A DNA stretch of 64,000 nucleotides from positions 24,725,917 to 24,789,916 of the forward strand of contig NC_089863.1 of the NCBI RefSeq assembly GCF_036373705.1, given 5' to 3'. Positions 11,501-23,270 of the stretch are shown here, in pieces. Position 1 is the first letter of the stretch. Each line of letters opens with the position of its first letter. A model generated the notes under the pieces. That model did no database searches and was not told the DNA's origin. It saw only the letters and a list, made by a program, of their open reading frames with translations. Source of the DNA: Amia ocellicauda. Taxonomy: Eukaryota > Chordata > Actinopteri > Amiiformes > Amiidae. The position numbers and the translations under genes are program-made.

Positions 11501-13744
11501 AATCACTGCTGCTGCCTCTAGAGGAGACTAAGTACGGGACTACTTTTTGACATTCACAACATATTAATTTATAAATAGCCGCAAATGCTATTGTGTACAT
11601 GGGTAAAATTGATACCACAGCTAAAATAATGTATTAAATAAAAATAACGGTTGATAGGTTTTATTAAATAATATAAATTAACTGAGTATATAGACTACTG
11701 AAAACTCATAGGTTATTTAGATCTCTTTTGTGGGGAAAAGTGCAATGGGAAATGCAATTTAGCCTTAGCTATGCATTTGCTTGCCATTAATATATTTTCA
11801 TACACCACTGTCCTGGGTTTCAGTTTACAAATACGCATTCACAAACAAATTATTCAGAAACTCCACCCTGACGCTCTCCCCGTCCCCCTCTCACTCTGCG
11901 GTGACAGCGTGAGCCTCTCTCAGGCTGGGCGCGGTTGTGTGGGCGAACCGGTAGCCGTCTCTCATGGCGCTCGCTGCCTTCAGGAACTCCGCCAGCCCGG
12001 CACTGTCCCCGTCCACAAAGAACCCTGCGGAGACACACACACACACACAGTTTTAGCCAGTTCATTGTCTCGCGGTTCTGAGACACACGTATGTTTGCCC
12101 ACAGCATGACCAACTCCTGGACTTCACTCTGACACCACAGCACTCTTGCCATTTTTATTTTTCAGACGCACACAGACGTGTGACCCTTGTTTTTGTTTTC
12201 AACCCGTAGTCAGCATAACCCTGTTGCTTCACAACCAGCTTCAGAGGGATTTTTACCCCGGGTTCAACTGTCTAGAGTGAAAGCAGTTACAGAAACAAAT
12301 ATATGCGCGCCTCACACGCGGTACTGACCCACCACGCTGGCGTCAAAGTTGTTGACAAAGGCCTCCAAGTCCTCTTTGGTCCTCAGCTCCACAGAGCTGG
12401 GCCCGGCCTGCTTCTTCATGTAGCTCACGATCCCCTCTGTGGACAGACACAGACATCAGAGACACTCAGAGACAGAGAGAGGGAGAGGAGGAGACAGGGA
12501 TAGGTAGTGTCATAATACAATAAAACAAGAAAATAATAAAAAAAACACAAAAATAAAACCAGCAGGAACTCCCATCTGCGTACCGGCAGTGCGGGGGCCG
12601 TCATAGACCGAGGACTCCTCCCCCCTATGGAAGATCTTCAGGGTGGGGTACCCGTTCACCCCGAAGCGGCTGCAGGTCTCCGAGTTCACCGTGCAGTCCA
12701 CCTGGAGCGGAGGGTCACGGGTCAGACAAGGTCTACTGTTTTGCAGGTGTGGTTTTTGTCTTGTTGACAAATCCAGATCCCCACAACATACTGTTACTTA
12801 CATCAAACCAATGTAGTTGTACTGTATTAATCAATTACAAAATAAAGTCAGCGTAACAAAATTATACAGAACACGGACGTTTTTAAGCATTTCAGAGCAG
12901 GACTGCTGATCTAGGATCAAGATCTTATTTATAATGACCCAAAAAGGTCAAACTGGTCCCATGTCAGCACTATCTTAATCTTAATCTTACACAATTTACT
13001 TAGACAGCATACTTCAGTTATTAATGGACACCAAACGAGCAGGATGGGGCGAATGGCCTCCTCTCGGTTGTAAACTCTCTCATGTTCTTATGATCTGATA
13101 AAACATGTTCAATCTGTGCTTTTTTCCCCAGGAACAATGCGTTAGAGGAGGCATTGAACAAGGCCATTGCAAACGGTCTGTGCACGGCCCTGGGTAGGGG
13201 TGTCATGGTGGGAAGGGGGTACCTTGGCTAAGGGCACGGTAGTCTTCAGCCTGGTGGCCGCAGCTTCAAACTCCGGGGCCAGCTTCTGACAGTGCCCACA
13301 CCTGGGGAGACAGACGGAGTGGAGGGGAAAGGTAGGAGGGGAAGATAGGGCTTGTGCTTGTGTAGCAAACCCCGCGTATCTTATTACATGCACATTTCGT
13401 GTTGTCAAAATGCATGACCCTACCGCTGATAAGGATAAAAGACCGAGTTACTACATGCACAACACAAGACTTAGCATTATCTGCACTACACTGCGGTTCC
13501 TGGGTGCGGGATACACATATATGAGACTATACCCTGCCTGAAACAGATCCAGATCAAGGTGCTGCTGCACTAATGGCTTAGATAAGGCGGCTCGCCGGGC
13601 TCACCACGGGGCGAAGAACTCCACCAGCACGACGTCGTGCGGCGCCACCGCGGAGGCGAAGTCCGCGTCCCCCAGCTCCAGCACGTCACTGCCGGCGACC
13701 AGGGCCGCTGCGCACAGCGCCAGACACAGCAGGGAGACGGGCAT
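6462..13744 (-). CDS. pdia3: Protein disulfide-isomerase A3 (ERp57), complete
   Basis: ER thiol-disulfide oxidoreductase that works with calnexin/calreticulin on glycoproteins. Thirteen exons with AG/GT borders and matching phases: 13744-13605, 13301-13223, 12701-12584, 12436-12329, 12024-11895, 11226-11113, 10991-10866, 9381-9202, 7443-7335, 7247-7119, 7015-6936, 6798-6741 and 6551-6462. They total 1461 nt, i.e. 486 aa; human ERp57 has 505. Order: signal peptide ([18 protein letters not shown]), thioredoxin domain a with CGHC at residues 48-51, domains b and b', and domain a' with CGHC at 395-398. The PDIA3 hallmarks SDVLEL and PTIYFAP are present. The C-terminus is KQDL, a KDEL-class retrieval signal. 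The lysine-rich tail that precedes it in mammals (KPKKKKKAQEDL) is lost and replaced by a short linker. The start has a good context (A at -3). I see no disabling mutation. Confidence 0.96.
7526..9174. mobile_element. Non-autonomous hAT-like element in PDIA3 intron
   Basis: A 1649-bp insertion in the intron between coding exons 8 and 9. It starts TAGGGATGCACCGATTAATC and ends with the complement of a TAGGGATTCACC end. It is flanked by a perfect 8-bp duplication, gtgagtgt, at 7518-7525 and 9175-9182. The inner ends contain ATCGG/CCGAT-rich repeats. It has no transposase reading frame and includes the TA microsatellite at 8521. This is probably a deletion derivative mobilised by a hAT transposase. 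Confidence 0.8.
8521..8600. repeat. TA/CA microsatellite
   Basis: About 25 TA dinucleotides, then a short CA run and further TA, inside the hAT-like element. Confidence 0.95.
9382..10585. other. PDIA3 intron 7, transposon-like AT-rich DNA
   Basis: Non-coding. Motifs of the ttttagttga / agttgactaaaatta type occur at both ends (about 9430-9460 and 10395-10545), which suggests one or more old non-autonomous elements. A short block near 10205-10290 (tgcgcagagctgcacaatcc, then cccattggtgg) resembles the small MITE at 18345 and 23505. No exon is seen. Confidence 0.4.
10586..10858. repeat. 43-bp minisatellite, about six units
   Basis: Tandem copies of a 43-bp unit reading cagtccagtccagcagggtc, then tcagccctggtcctgcagag and aca. 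Some copies have an extra cagtc step. The array ends 8 bp from the splice donor of PDIA3 exon 7 (10866), so the start of that intron is made of this repeat. Confidence 0.95.
13021..13110 (+). mobile_element. LINE 3'-end fragment in PDIA3 intron 2
   Basis: The end of the L2/CR1-like LINE described at 41755-45906. The text ttattaatggacaccaaacg, then gagcaggatggggcgaatgg and cctcctctcgg, is the complement of the sequence at 41765-41805. Only about 90 bp remain. Confidence 0.75.
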
Positions 13745-13935
13745 CTTTCTGCCAAAAGAGCAAACAGAGGTGGAGGGAGAGGCGGGGAAAGAGCCGGCCG
13801 GGACGCGGAGGCGGCGCTGTGTGTCTGCGGGTGACCGGAGCCTCTGCCGCCCCCTCTCTGCGCGCTTGTGGCCGGGGCGGAAGTGGGGGCGGGACGTGGC
13901 GAACGGGTAACCAATAGAGCGTGACTTCCGGTTAC
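13745..13935 (-). promoter_or_regulatory. PDIA3 GC-rich promoter
   Basis: CpG-rich sequence upstream of the PDIA3 start. It holds GC-box-like ggggcgg strings, an ETS-like ccggaagt on the minus strand (about 13923-13930) and one CCAAT on the plus strand (13909). A CCAAT and a CCACG half site are present, but not in the order or spacing of an ER stress response element. No TATA box. Confidence 0.5.
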
Positions 13936-14179
13936 CTACCCCGATATTTGGTTGTGTGCGCATGTGTGAGTGAGTGAGTGGTTGCAGCATCAATGACTTG
14001 TTTGTATTCTTAATTTTCTTTATTAAAAAACATATCGCACACCCCCTCCCACCTTATATAATCTTACTCGCATATCGTTCTCCAATTCATACAGTAAGAT
14101 TTGTTTTATATTATTTACAAGTGAACTGAAACAAGAAAAACACAATACAAATCACTACTGTAAAGTACACAGGAGTGTA

Positions 14180-14350
14180 TTCATGCGTTTGTGTGTATGT
14201 GAGTGTATTGCGTATCTGTGTGTGTGTACCTGTATGCGAGTGTATTATAATGTGTGTTTGTGTGTGTTAGTGTATGGGAGTGTGTTCATCTGTGTTTGCC
14301 CGTGTCTATGTGAGTGTATTCATGCGTGTTTGTCTGTGTGTACGTGTATG
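14180..14350. repeat. Degenerate GT-rich simple repeat
   Basis: Irregular tgtgtgt/gtgtatt text of the kind that gives spurious Cys-rich reading frames. No gene. Confidence 0.6.
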
Positions 14351-14489
14351 TCACTGACACACTCTCCCAACCTGCCTGTCTGCACACCCAGCAACAACTA
14401 CCAGCACTGGGTGGGGGTTACTGCAGGTAATGGTGCTGAGCAGAGCATGCGTGTGGACGCAGACACTGACACACTGAGGTCCTAGTGCC

Positions 14490-14752
14490 TTGCGTCCTCA
14501 GTGTCCACCTCTCCTGTCTCTCACTGACCACACTGTCCTCTCTGTGTCCACCTCTCCTGTCTCTCACTGACCACACTGTCCTCTCTGCATCCACCTCTCC
14601 TGTCTCTCACTGACCACACTGTCCTCTCTGCATCCACCTCTCCTGTCTCTCACTGACCACACCGTCCTCTCTGCATCCACCTCTCCTGTCTCTCACTGAC
14701 CACACCGTCCTCTCTGCATCCACCTCTCCTGTCTCTCACTGACCACAGTGCC
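14490..14752. repeat. 43-bp C/T-rich minisatellite, about six units
   Basis: Tandem units made of atccacctctcctgtctctc, then actgaccacactgtcctctc and tgc. Copies differ by a few bases. It is unrelated in sequence to the other 43-bp repeat. A T-run (14771-14794) follows. Confidence 0.9.
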
Positions 14753-15559
14753 GCTCCTTTCCTTTTATTAACCTTTTTTTTTTTTTTTTTTTTACAGTGA
14801 AATAAAGACTGGTTACACATTTCATATAGTCATAGTATTTTATCATTTTATTTTATTGCAGTACAATGGCACGTATAACGAGAGATGGACATTTATTGAT
14901 GAGACCTCGTGTTTCTTGAATAACGAGAATCGTAATTGTTAGACAGTCCCTGGATGTGGAGACGATACAAATACATAGAATACACATTTTTCATTTCATC
15001 AAAGTTATTGAATATACAGTAACTCAAGTATGACTTCCCAACCTCTAATCTGTAAACTTAAAACTGCAAATCTGTCCTCATCTCTGACATGATCAATGGA
15101 AGCCTTTGTAGACACTTTCCAGTCTAATATCAACGGATTTAAGTTGCACTGGGAAACAATTTAAAGCTGGTTAAGCTAATCTCACACCACATAAGTGTAT
15201 ATCCATGTAAAACAGGACACAGTTTGTTTGTTACTCACCTGCTAATCAGATCATAAATGTGATTTAATCTGCCAACACCTGTGGAACTGGAGGCCAATTC
15301 CAATCTAACCTACCCATGATTATAGTGAAAAAGAAATAAAATAAAGGGTTAATATATAAAAATGAGCATTTTACTAAATCCATGATATGTTAAAAGGGTT
15401 CTTTTGTGTAAAAAAAAAAAAAAAAAAAAACACTTGTCTGCATGTTAAGTGGGGAATTCTGTCTTGTCAAAGTGCAGGGCGCTGGTACAGGATTGGAAGT
15501 GTAACCGTTAAGTAATGTGAACTGGATTAAGGAAGGTAGAATGTGAGAATTGACTATTA

Positions 15560-15957
15560 CCCCGTTTCCACTGGTCATGCTTAGGTGCAGCTCCACCTAG
15601 CCGGGCTGTAACCGTAGACCTAAACTTTGCTGCCAGCATTTCCACTCATTTGTGGGATATTTGTGATCTTTTCAAACACTTACTGCTCCAAGCAATTGAT
15701 GCTGTGTGGCACTGTGTGATCGTACAATAATAAATGCTCAAGCAGACGCCATTACTGTAGTTACAATTTCAGAATGCAGTGGCGTTGCGTCTGGCTGCAT
15801 CAGGGACGTCACAGTACGTGTCCCGGAGCAGTTTGGCACTCAGCCGCTATGATGTAAAAAACAGTGCCTCATGAAACTAGTTCGGGCACAGGCGGAGGTG
15901 CAGCTGAGCCACAGTGGAAACGCCCAGGATTCGAACCGCCTAGTGGAAATGGGACAC
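15560..15957. mobile_element. About 400-bp MITE with CCCGTTTCCACT ends
   Basis: The left end reads ccccgtttccactgg and the right end is the complement of a tgtcccatttccactaggcg end. The subterminal parts also pair imperfectly (gtgcagctccacc against ggaggtgcagctgagcc). No coding capacity. The superfamily was not determined: it resembles fish PIF/ISL2EU-type MITEs, but no clear target duplication was identified. An A-run at 15410-15430 lies outside it. Confidence 0.6.
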
Positions 15958-16293
15958 ATGTAAACTGAGGCGGAGTATAGCTTGGGGAAACCCTGCGGTG
16001 TGAGAGTTTAGTGGCAGATCTTGCTTGGATCTGAATGTCCATCTCCCACAGACACTCCAAGAGGAAGGCAACCTGATTGGGGGGCTGAAAGTCTAGAGGT
16101 TGATGATGTCATCGTATCCATGTCATGATCCTCATCGCCAGCCCTGCTGTAGGTGCAGGGCTGTTGACAGCACTGTGTTAATGGAACTCGATGCCCAATA
16201 GCAACAGCGAAGGAACCCACATGGGAGAGCGGGGGTCGGACTCCTGACCGCAGAGATGCCACTGCTGCCCCCGAGCCCAGTACCGAACTCTGA

Positions 16294-16519
16294 TTACTCG
16301 GCTATAAAGGCATCAAGGTGTTCAGCGATCTTTGAGGCCTCCGGTCTGCCTTCCGGGCTCTTGGAGAGCATCGCCATAATGATCTGTTTCTACAAAACAA
16401 AGTATAACGAGATGCCATTAAGAAACGTTAGACGTTTGAGAAATCCTTCACCTCTGAAGGGAAATGACCATTTTTGAGAAGTGCCCCGTTGGCCTGCTGT
16501 CCAGTAGTTCCCCACTTCA

Positions 16520-16565
<46 letters not shown>

Positions 16566-19500
16566 CTTTCCTTTTAAGACAAGGAGTACAGCTCTTACCT
16601 CAGGGTTGAACTGCTTCGAAAAGCCACGTGGAAAGTTTAGTTCGATTAAGTCACCACATATCTGTGAATGAAACGTATAGCTCAGCCCACAATCTTCATT
16701 TCCTCAAAAAGGGTGAAGAACTTTGCCAATATGTTCTCGTAATTTTTTACTCACCTTTAACCTTTCGTGGCCCGTGTTAACTTTCCACAGGAGTTCAAAG
16801 TAAATCAGTCCCAGGGCGTATATGTCCACCTTACGGTCATAGTTATTTTCACACTTTAATAAAATATAGACATTATTCCACTCCAAGAATTACACCACGG
16901 CACATGAAGTACGCATTGTAACTATGAAATGGACACAGATTAACAAAGCTAAACACGGCTATTTACCTATTTTAGTAGGCGCAGCACAGATAAATACTAA
17001 AAGCAAGCAATCCTGGATTTGTCATTCATAAATTATACCAAAGATTTGGTTTTAGATATTTTTATGACTAGCATTTAAAAATATATAGACGGGTGACAAA
17101 TTAAAAGGAAAAACCAACATAAAAGCGTCTCAGTAAGGTGTTGGGCACCATGAGCCCCAGAACAGCTTCAATGCTCTTGGCACACATTGTACGAGTGTCT
17201 GGACTCTACTGGAGGGATGGACACCATTCTTCCAAAAGATATTCCCTCATTTGGGGTTTTGATGATGGTGGTGGAGAGCGCTGTCTAACACGTCAGTCCA
17301 GAATCTCCCATAGGTGTTCAATTGGGTTGAGATCTGGTGACTGTGAAGGCCACAGTATATGATTCACATCAGTTCCATACTCATCACACCATTCTGTGAC
17401 CCTCGTGCCCTGTGGATGTGCATTGTCATCCTGGAAGAGACCACTCCCACCAGGACAGAAATGTGTCAGCATAGGACAGGGATGGTGATCATTTTTAGCC
17501 TGGAGTGCCCAGTCTGGTTGTATACTTAGCAAGTGCCAAAGAGTGCCAATGATAAATTAAGGATATAAGTTTTTACAGTGGCTAAACTGCATTTTTTTTT
17601 TTTACATATAAGTTATTAAGCAAACATTCCATCCTGCATCCACTGCCAACTTCCCCCCACCTTGAACCCACCCCCGTATCCCTCTAGTCTGGAGAGCAAG
17701 TGCAGCTGCAGAATTTGAAGTGAGGCACATCTTCTTCCCAAAAAATATAAATATGCAGGTTCCATTTTTGCTCACAGATTGTCAATTTACAAATACAAAA
17801 AAGCAACAGTAATAGCAAAATAGCTCAATCATTTTTATTTTGGACAATGAGAATCTTTAATCCTCATTCAAATTAAATCAATCAATCTAAATTGTATATA
17901 TTGGAACACCATACCAAAGGTGCCCTGGATAAGAGCGTCTGTTAGAAGTACGATAATGTAATTTCTACTGCTTTTACATTTTGTAAAATAACTAAAACTG
18001 GTAGATTAATATACATATGTGGCACTTTGGTTTGAAGACAAAATAAGGCAGTGGTATCAACCTATCGTGAGCATGAATGTACACAAATGTACTCAAATTT
18101 GTACACAAATTTATTTTTGAGAATGTACAGCTTTCTTTTACAAACTTTATGAAGTTTTTAAGTTGTCGGAGTGTTAAATATGAATGATTGTGGCCATTTC
18201 TCCATTTGATACAGGAGATTACAGTTAACAAAATGCTTTTCCCCGCATGGTCAACATTCCATTGCTGACCACCATTAAAAATCACATCAGGACAGACTCA
18301 CAGTTTCTGTCATCTTCCTCCTGCTCCCACAGTGCCGCACCGCAGCATAACACTAACATCTCGTCCGTGAAGTGTAGATTATCGCAGTTCTGCACAGATC
18401 TGCGCAGCTCCACCAATGGTAGCGGGGGATTCTGCAGTTCTGTGCATAACTGCGAAATCTGCACACAAAAACCTGACCTAAAACAGCAGGAAAATGCCCC
18501 CCACAGCATAACAGAGCCTCCGGACCCCCTCACTGTAGGGGTCAAGCAGTCAGGCCTGTCCCGTCCCACATATGCACTTGCCCGCTTGTCCAGAATATGA
18601 TGAAGGATGACTCATCTGACCGTATCACTTTTTTCCACATCTGTAGACCAGTGCCTATGGTTTTTGCCCCACTGAACACTCAGATGTGCATTTGTCTTTG
18701 TAACGAGGGGTTTCTGCACTGCAGCCCTGCTATAATATCCTCTGTGTGGTTCTTGTGGACACAGTCAGATCACTTCCTGCATTGACATTCTCAGTCACCT
18801 GGGAAAGAGCTGCTCTTCCGTTTGTCCTTACATATTGCAGTAATGCACGAGCATCACGGCCATCAAATGTGCACTTTCCACCACAATTTCCAACCCTGTT
18901 TACGGATGTCTTTCCCTTAGATCTCAATGCAGATGTAACTTTAGTCTCTGTTCCTATTGAAACACTGTGCAGTTGAGCGTCTGTGTGACTGAAGCTCCTG
19001 CCATTCGTGCCCCAATAATGACCCCTCTTTCAAAGTCACTTAGATCCTTTCCTCTTGCCATCTTGATCCAAAACCGAGGTCAGCTGGGCCTGCTCAGCAT
19101 TTGTATACATGCCACAGAGCATGATAGGATGTTAATTGCTTAATTGCATCATGCAGTGCACCTGTTTGAGACATCTGCATTCGTTATGTTCCTCCACTCA
19201 TTTATTCAGTTTTTTCCTTTCATTTGTCACCCGTCTGTATGTACATATTAAATACATCTTCACAAGTTAAGATCTGGATGTATAAATGCGGGTTAAATAT
19301 CGGCTCCTAAAACTACTCTAATGGAAGAAAAAAAATCTAATCAAAGCTGTCACCTGTTCCGGGCTCATGTAGAAAGACGTCCCTTTGTCAGTAGTCCGGT
19401 CACTGTCTGTTCTGGCAGACGTCACAAACCCAAAATCTCCGATCTTGACTTTGTCATCATTCCCAAGGAATATGTTTTCTGGCTAATAAACGTACATAGA

Positions 19501-22500
19501 TTATATATACTGTCTATATTGGCTTGTGTATGTAGAGCCTTATAGGTTTAGCGATTGTGAAACCTTACCTTCAGGTCTCGGTGAAAGAGATCCTTCGCAT
19601 GAATGTGTTTCACTCCATTGATGATCTGCTTAAATACACTCAGAGCGTCGTTTCTGCGCCTCTGCATTTCCTGTTCGCTGCTCGCGGTCTTTCCATAATT
19701 CTTCTCCTGAATCCATGACCTCAGGGTACCCTTCTCACACAGCTCCATCTGAATGTAAAGGTATCGGTATCGGCCAGAGGAGCAGCTGCCAGGGCTTGTG
19801 CAAGGTTTAAACAAAGACAAAGGGAGGCGAATGAAAAGCAACCGAACCAAACATTGGAAACTTTCAGATCGGTGTCGATTCATGTTCAGTGTAGGGAATA
19901 GATGTACTAACGGACTTCTGCGTGGTTAAAAGCCCTGAGTTGTAGAAACATTGTGTCTTTGCAGTCACGCTGTTGATGGATATTTAATGGGGGGTGTTTT
20001 TACAAGAAGCCGCAAACACGGGGTGGAGATCGTGTGAATGAGGTTCGTCTACACTTTATGGAATTTGAACTATGCTTTGTGCTTCCTGGCACCTAAATTA
20101 CCATCAGTGTAATGTTTGTGTTGATAAAAAGGAGGTTTTGCATGACTTGGAGCTGCTGTACCTTTCAGAGCTCTCTTCCGTGTCTTCTTCACCTTCAGGC
20201 GAAAGGCTGTTGTTTCTTGGGGGAGAGAAATAACAGAATTGAGTGGAATTTCTTCCTGTACGAAGAGTAAAAAGGGAGGATTCAAAACTCTTTTGGGGGG
20301 TAAGAAACCCTGACGTATAAAATAATAACTTGCAATAACAACAAAGCACCAATAATTAATTAATAGTTCTTTGACCAACACTATTATCACAAGTGACTTC
20401 AGGTTTGTCCTTTGCTCTAGGGTACTCATGAACAATTTAAAACCTGTAAGTATTCAAAGCGTATCATTTGGTTGTCCTGGCAGATTGCTAAAGAGGCTGC
20501 ACGTTGCTTTTAAAATACTGCCTTTTAAATATGGGGTGGAGGGATACTCATGTAGTGTCCTCACACCGTTCTGTTTTCCACTTTTGTGTATAGAAAGTGT
20601 TTGTGGAGACCAGGGCTGTATTTATTAAGGGAAAGTGCCTAACAGAGCTGCTGTACCTTTCACACTTTGGAACTTCATATCGTGTATTTTCTTCCCAGCA
20701 GGTGTAATAGCGAACAATGTTCTCGTGATGAAGCCCCACCAACGCCTTCACTTCACGCAGAGCTTTCCTGCGACATAAACAACAATATAAATAATCTACA
20801 CACACTGAAACAACCCCACACATGAGAAACTGCTCCAGCCTGGACAGTTGAGAACAGTTTTTAACTAAAGTTCAGGAGCAGGACAACCCCCAGTCTCTCA
20901 TCTGCTTCAAGCACCAATTATCAGCTACAGCAGGGGTGGCTAACAATGGTCCTGGAGAGTTTTTTTCTTCTATGCAGCTCATTAACTGCTTAATTGAGCC
21001 ATTTAGGCTCTTAATTAGGCAAAATGTCCCTGTGTTCAAGGTAGCAACTGATTGGTAATTTAGAAAGACCAGGAAAACCTTCAGGATTGCGGCTCTGCAG
21101 GAACAGGGCTGCCCCCCAAGCTGCAGCCACACCCCACATTTGCCCAGACATGTAAAGGTGAATGCAGATTTCATAATTCATTACAGATTATTGGGGCTAA
21201 TGCATTGTTGAGGTGACATTTAGTAAAGTATCAGAAATGTACAAGTATCCTACAAAGTGGATTAGATGTATATATATAAAAAAAATACCTCGTACACTTT
21301 ACAATCTTCACAGCAAAGAAGACATCTTCCAGTTTTCGTCTTGCCTTATAAACAAAGCCATAAGCCCCTGTGCCAAGGGACTCAATCGAGTCATAGTCCT
21401 CCTGAAACCTAAAGACACCAGTTACACTCTTTGTAGTGTGTCACTCATTGCAATATTAGAACATTTCAAAAACACCATGACCGTCTTTTTTAAATTAAGT
21501 TTGATTTGCAAAACTTGCAGTTCTTATTTTTCATTTGCCTGATTTGTGTGACCAAATCACTTGATTTATATTTTTAAAAGGTGCTGAAAGTGGTATCCTA
21601 TTTCATATAAAACCTGTGAAAGGAATTTAAACTGATTTTAGTTATTTTTGATCCGATTTGAAAATCATGCATAATGTCTCTCAATCAGATGTTATTGCAG
21701 TGGTGCTGCTCTTAGTATAAATACAAACTATTTCTAGATACTTACTACACGGCAAGGTGAAAACTATCAATAAGTCATACTATTTTGTTTAGGCACTCTA
21801 CAATATCTTAAAACAGTGGTTCTCAACCCTGGACCTGGAGGAGCCACTACCCTGCTGGTTTGTGTTATATCTGAGCTCTCAATTACTTAATTGAACCTCA
21901 ATTGGAGTAACAATCTACTTAGATTTGACTTTTTAAATCATGTAATAAAAGAGTTGGTTCTTAAAAAAGTTATTTATAGAATTCTATACTAAACTTAAAA
22001 CCATACCGTTTCAAATCATTAAAGGCTCAGATTTAGGCAAATATTAGATCAATTAAGTGTTCAATTAAGTAATTAAGAGCTCAGTCTGAATAAAAACCAG
22101 CAGGGCAGGGGCTCCTCCAGGACTCGTGCTGGGAACCACTGTGTTAAAACTATGTGATTCTGTGTATATGAATCAAGATGCTTACCTTGGTGTTGTAGCT
22201 TGATTGTCAGACGACTTTAGATTTGAATCAATCTCCTGATTTTGAAAAAAAGTCCAAAAATAAATAGTTTAAAAACACACATAAAATACAAAACTATCTG
22301 TGTTTTGTAAATTAAAGGAGATGAACACAATTATGTTAAGGAAAAACACTTAACATTCACAATCAGAGGTGAAAGTTCAATTAAGTTTTCAATCCACAGC
22401 GGTGAGCAGTGAGCATTAACTGCATTCAAAGCATAATTCTTAGCAAGGCCCATCCCTCCCCAATATTTTACTTTACTTACCGCTTTTTCAAATGTAACCT

Positions 22501-23270
22501 TTTTAATATAATGTCTTTCGATGAGCAATTTCTCCCCTGTAAATTAAGAAAGCTGTCATTCATTAAACTCACACGGCTTGCCTCTGCAGACGAGTTCCCA
22601 ATGGATGACTCTTCCAAGTCAATCTCAGCACAGTTTAGCAATTCAGAATTTTCCGTGGAACTGCTACAGAAAATACAATTACAATAAAATGACAAAAACA
22701 GCAATTAAGTCTTGCTTCACTCACAAGTACAGTAAGGGTGGCCGCTTCCACCGTTGCACTTTGTCTGATGGCGGCATGGACCCTCTCTGTGGCCTCATCC
22801 CCCCCTTACCTCTTCTCACTCCTCTTCCAAGAAACGCGGCTGTCCTCACTCTTCTCCACAACCCCTCTCGACAGCAGATCATACAGCTTCTTTTTCACAC
22901 TTTTGGGGTTGGCCTTCAATTTCTTGGCAATTTCGAGGGCTGTTTGTCCTCTATCTGTTCGTAGTAAACTGAGCACAAGCGATTGGTCTACATCGGAGGA
23001 CTCAGGGGGCGTACTGCTTGCCTGTGGTTCCTGGGTCGGCTCCCTCGGCTTTAGAGACCACTTTGGGGGGCTGCCCTCAGTCTTCTGCAGATGCCCCTTC
23101 TTCTCCAGGCTGTACAGCTGTGGGTTGACATCTTTGGCGCAGTTGAGTCCCACACCCTTGGCGATATTTAGTGCACTGGTTCCTTCCTCCGTCTGTATTA
23201 AAAAGTCAATAATCCGCTCCTCCAAACTCTTGTAACTGAGGGAAAGGACATCTTTCTTCCTTGAAGACAT
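16294..23270 (-). CDS. pkz: Z-DNA-binding eIF2-alpha kinase PKZ, complete
   Basis: Fish paralogue of PKR: it senses Z-form nucleic acid and phosphorylates eIF2-alpha to stop translation. Twelve coding exons with AG/GT borders and consistent phases: 23270-22810, 22663-22575, 22536-22481, 22235-22186, 21408-21289, 20767-20657, 20215-20162, 19794-19569, 19482-19354, 16853-16755, 16661-16599 and 16389-16294. They total 1554 nt, 517 aa. Z-alpha 1 (about residues 13-73) has N49, Y53, P68, P69 and W71, with exactly the spacing of ADAR1 N173, Y177, P192, P193 and W195. Z-alpha 2 (about 93-150) keeps Y130 and W148 but has K126 for the Asn and R145-V146 for the Pro pair. Kinase: glycine loop LGTGAYGF (230-237), K253, an acidic insert (exon 7), HRDLK with D387, DFG with D405, and activation-loop [10 protein letters not shown] with T424. 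No disabling change is seen. The kinase domain alone would also fit PKR, but two Z-alpha domains instead of dsRBDs make it PKZ. Confidence 0.95.
16522..16564. repeat. GT microsatellite
   Basis: About 20 GT dinucleotides in the intron between PKZ coding exons 11 and 12. Confidence 0.95.
17086..19237 (-). mobile_element. Degenerate Tc1-like transposon in PKZ intron 9
   Basis: The ends are inverted repeats, AGACGGGTGACAAAT then AAAAGGAAAAAC, with TA on each side. The minus strand encodes a broken Tc1 transposase in pieces: [20 protein letters not shown] near 19060-19000, a [11 protein letters not shown] block near 18510-18480, a QDDNAHP block near 17430, and [15 protein letters not shown] near 17335-17295. 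Stops and frameshifts separate them. The interior is enlarged by unrelated DNA (about 17535-18245) and by a small MITE (about 18340-18480), giving 2.15 kb instead of about 1.5 kb. Confidence 0.85.
18340..18480. mobile_element. Small palindromic MITE nested in the Tc1 element
   Basis: Two arms of the type atcgcagttctgcacagatc ... gaaatctgcacaca flank a core with ctccaccaatgg. The same arrangement occurs at 23505-23630 upstream of PKZ, and a partial one near 10205-10290. Confidence 0.55.
20931..21116. mobile_element. MITE-like element in PKZ intron 5
   Basis: The left end reads caggggtggctaacaatggt, then cctggag; the right end has ctgcaggaacagggctgccc. This is the common fish pattern of inverted 'overlooked gap' MITEs with attaattgag-rich centres. 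Borders are approximate. Confidence 0.5.
21814..22141. mobile_element. 328-bp palindromic hAT-type MITE in PKZ intron 4
   Basis: Starts CAGTGGTTCTCAACCCTGG and ends with the complement of CAGTGGTTCCCAGCACGAG. It is flanked by tcttaaaa (21806-21813) and tgttaaaa (22142-22149), an 8-bp duplication with one mismatch. Related copies are at 25814-26127 and, truncated, at 3735-3905. Confidence 0.8.

Noticed and set aside
13745..13935. ER stress response element upstream of PDIA3
   Set aside because: A CCAAT and a CCACG half site exist, but not in the order and 9-bp spacing of CCAAT-N9-CCACG.
15880..15957. tRNA-like text (ggattcgaacc)
   Set aside because: It resembles a B box, but it is the subterminal part of the 15560-15957 MITE and no cloverleaf can be drawn.
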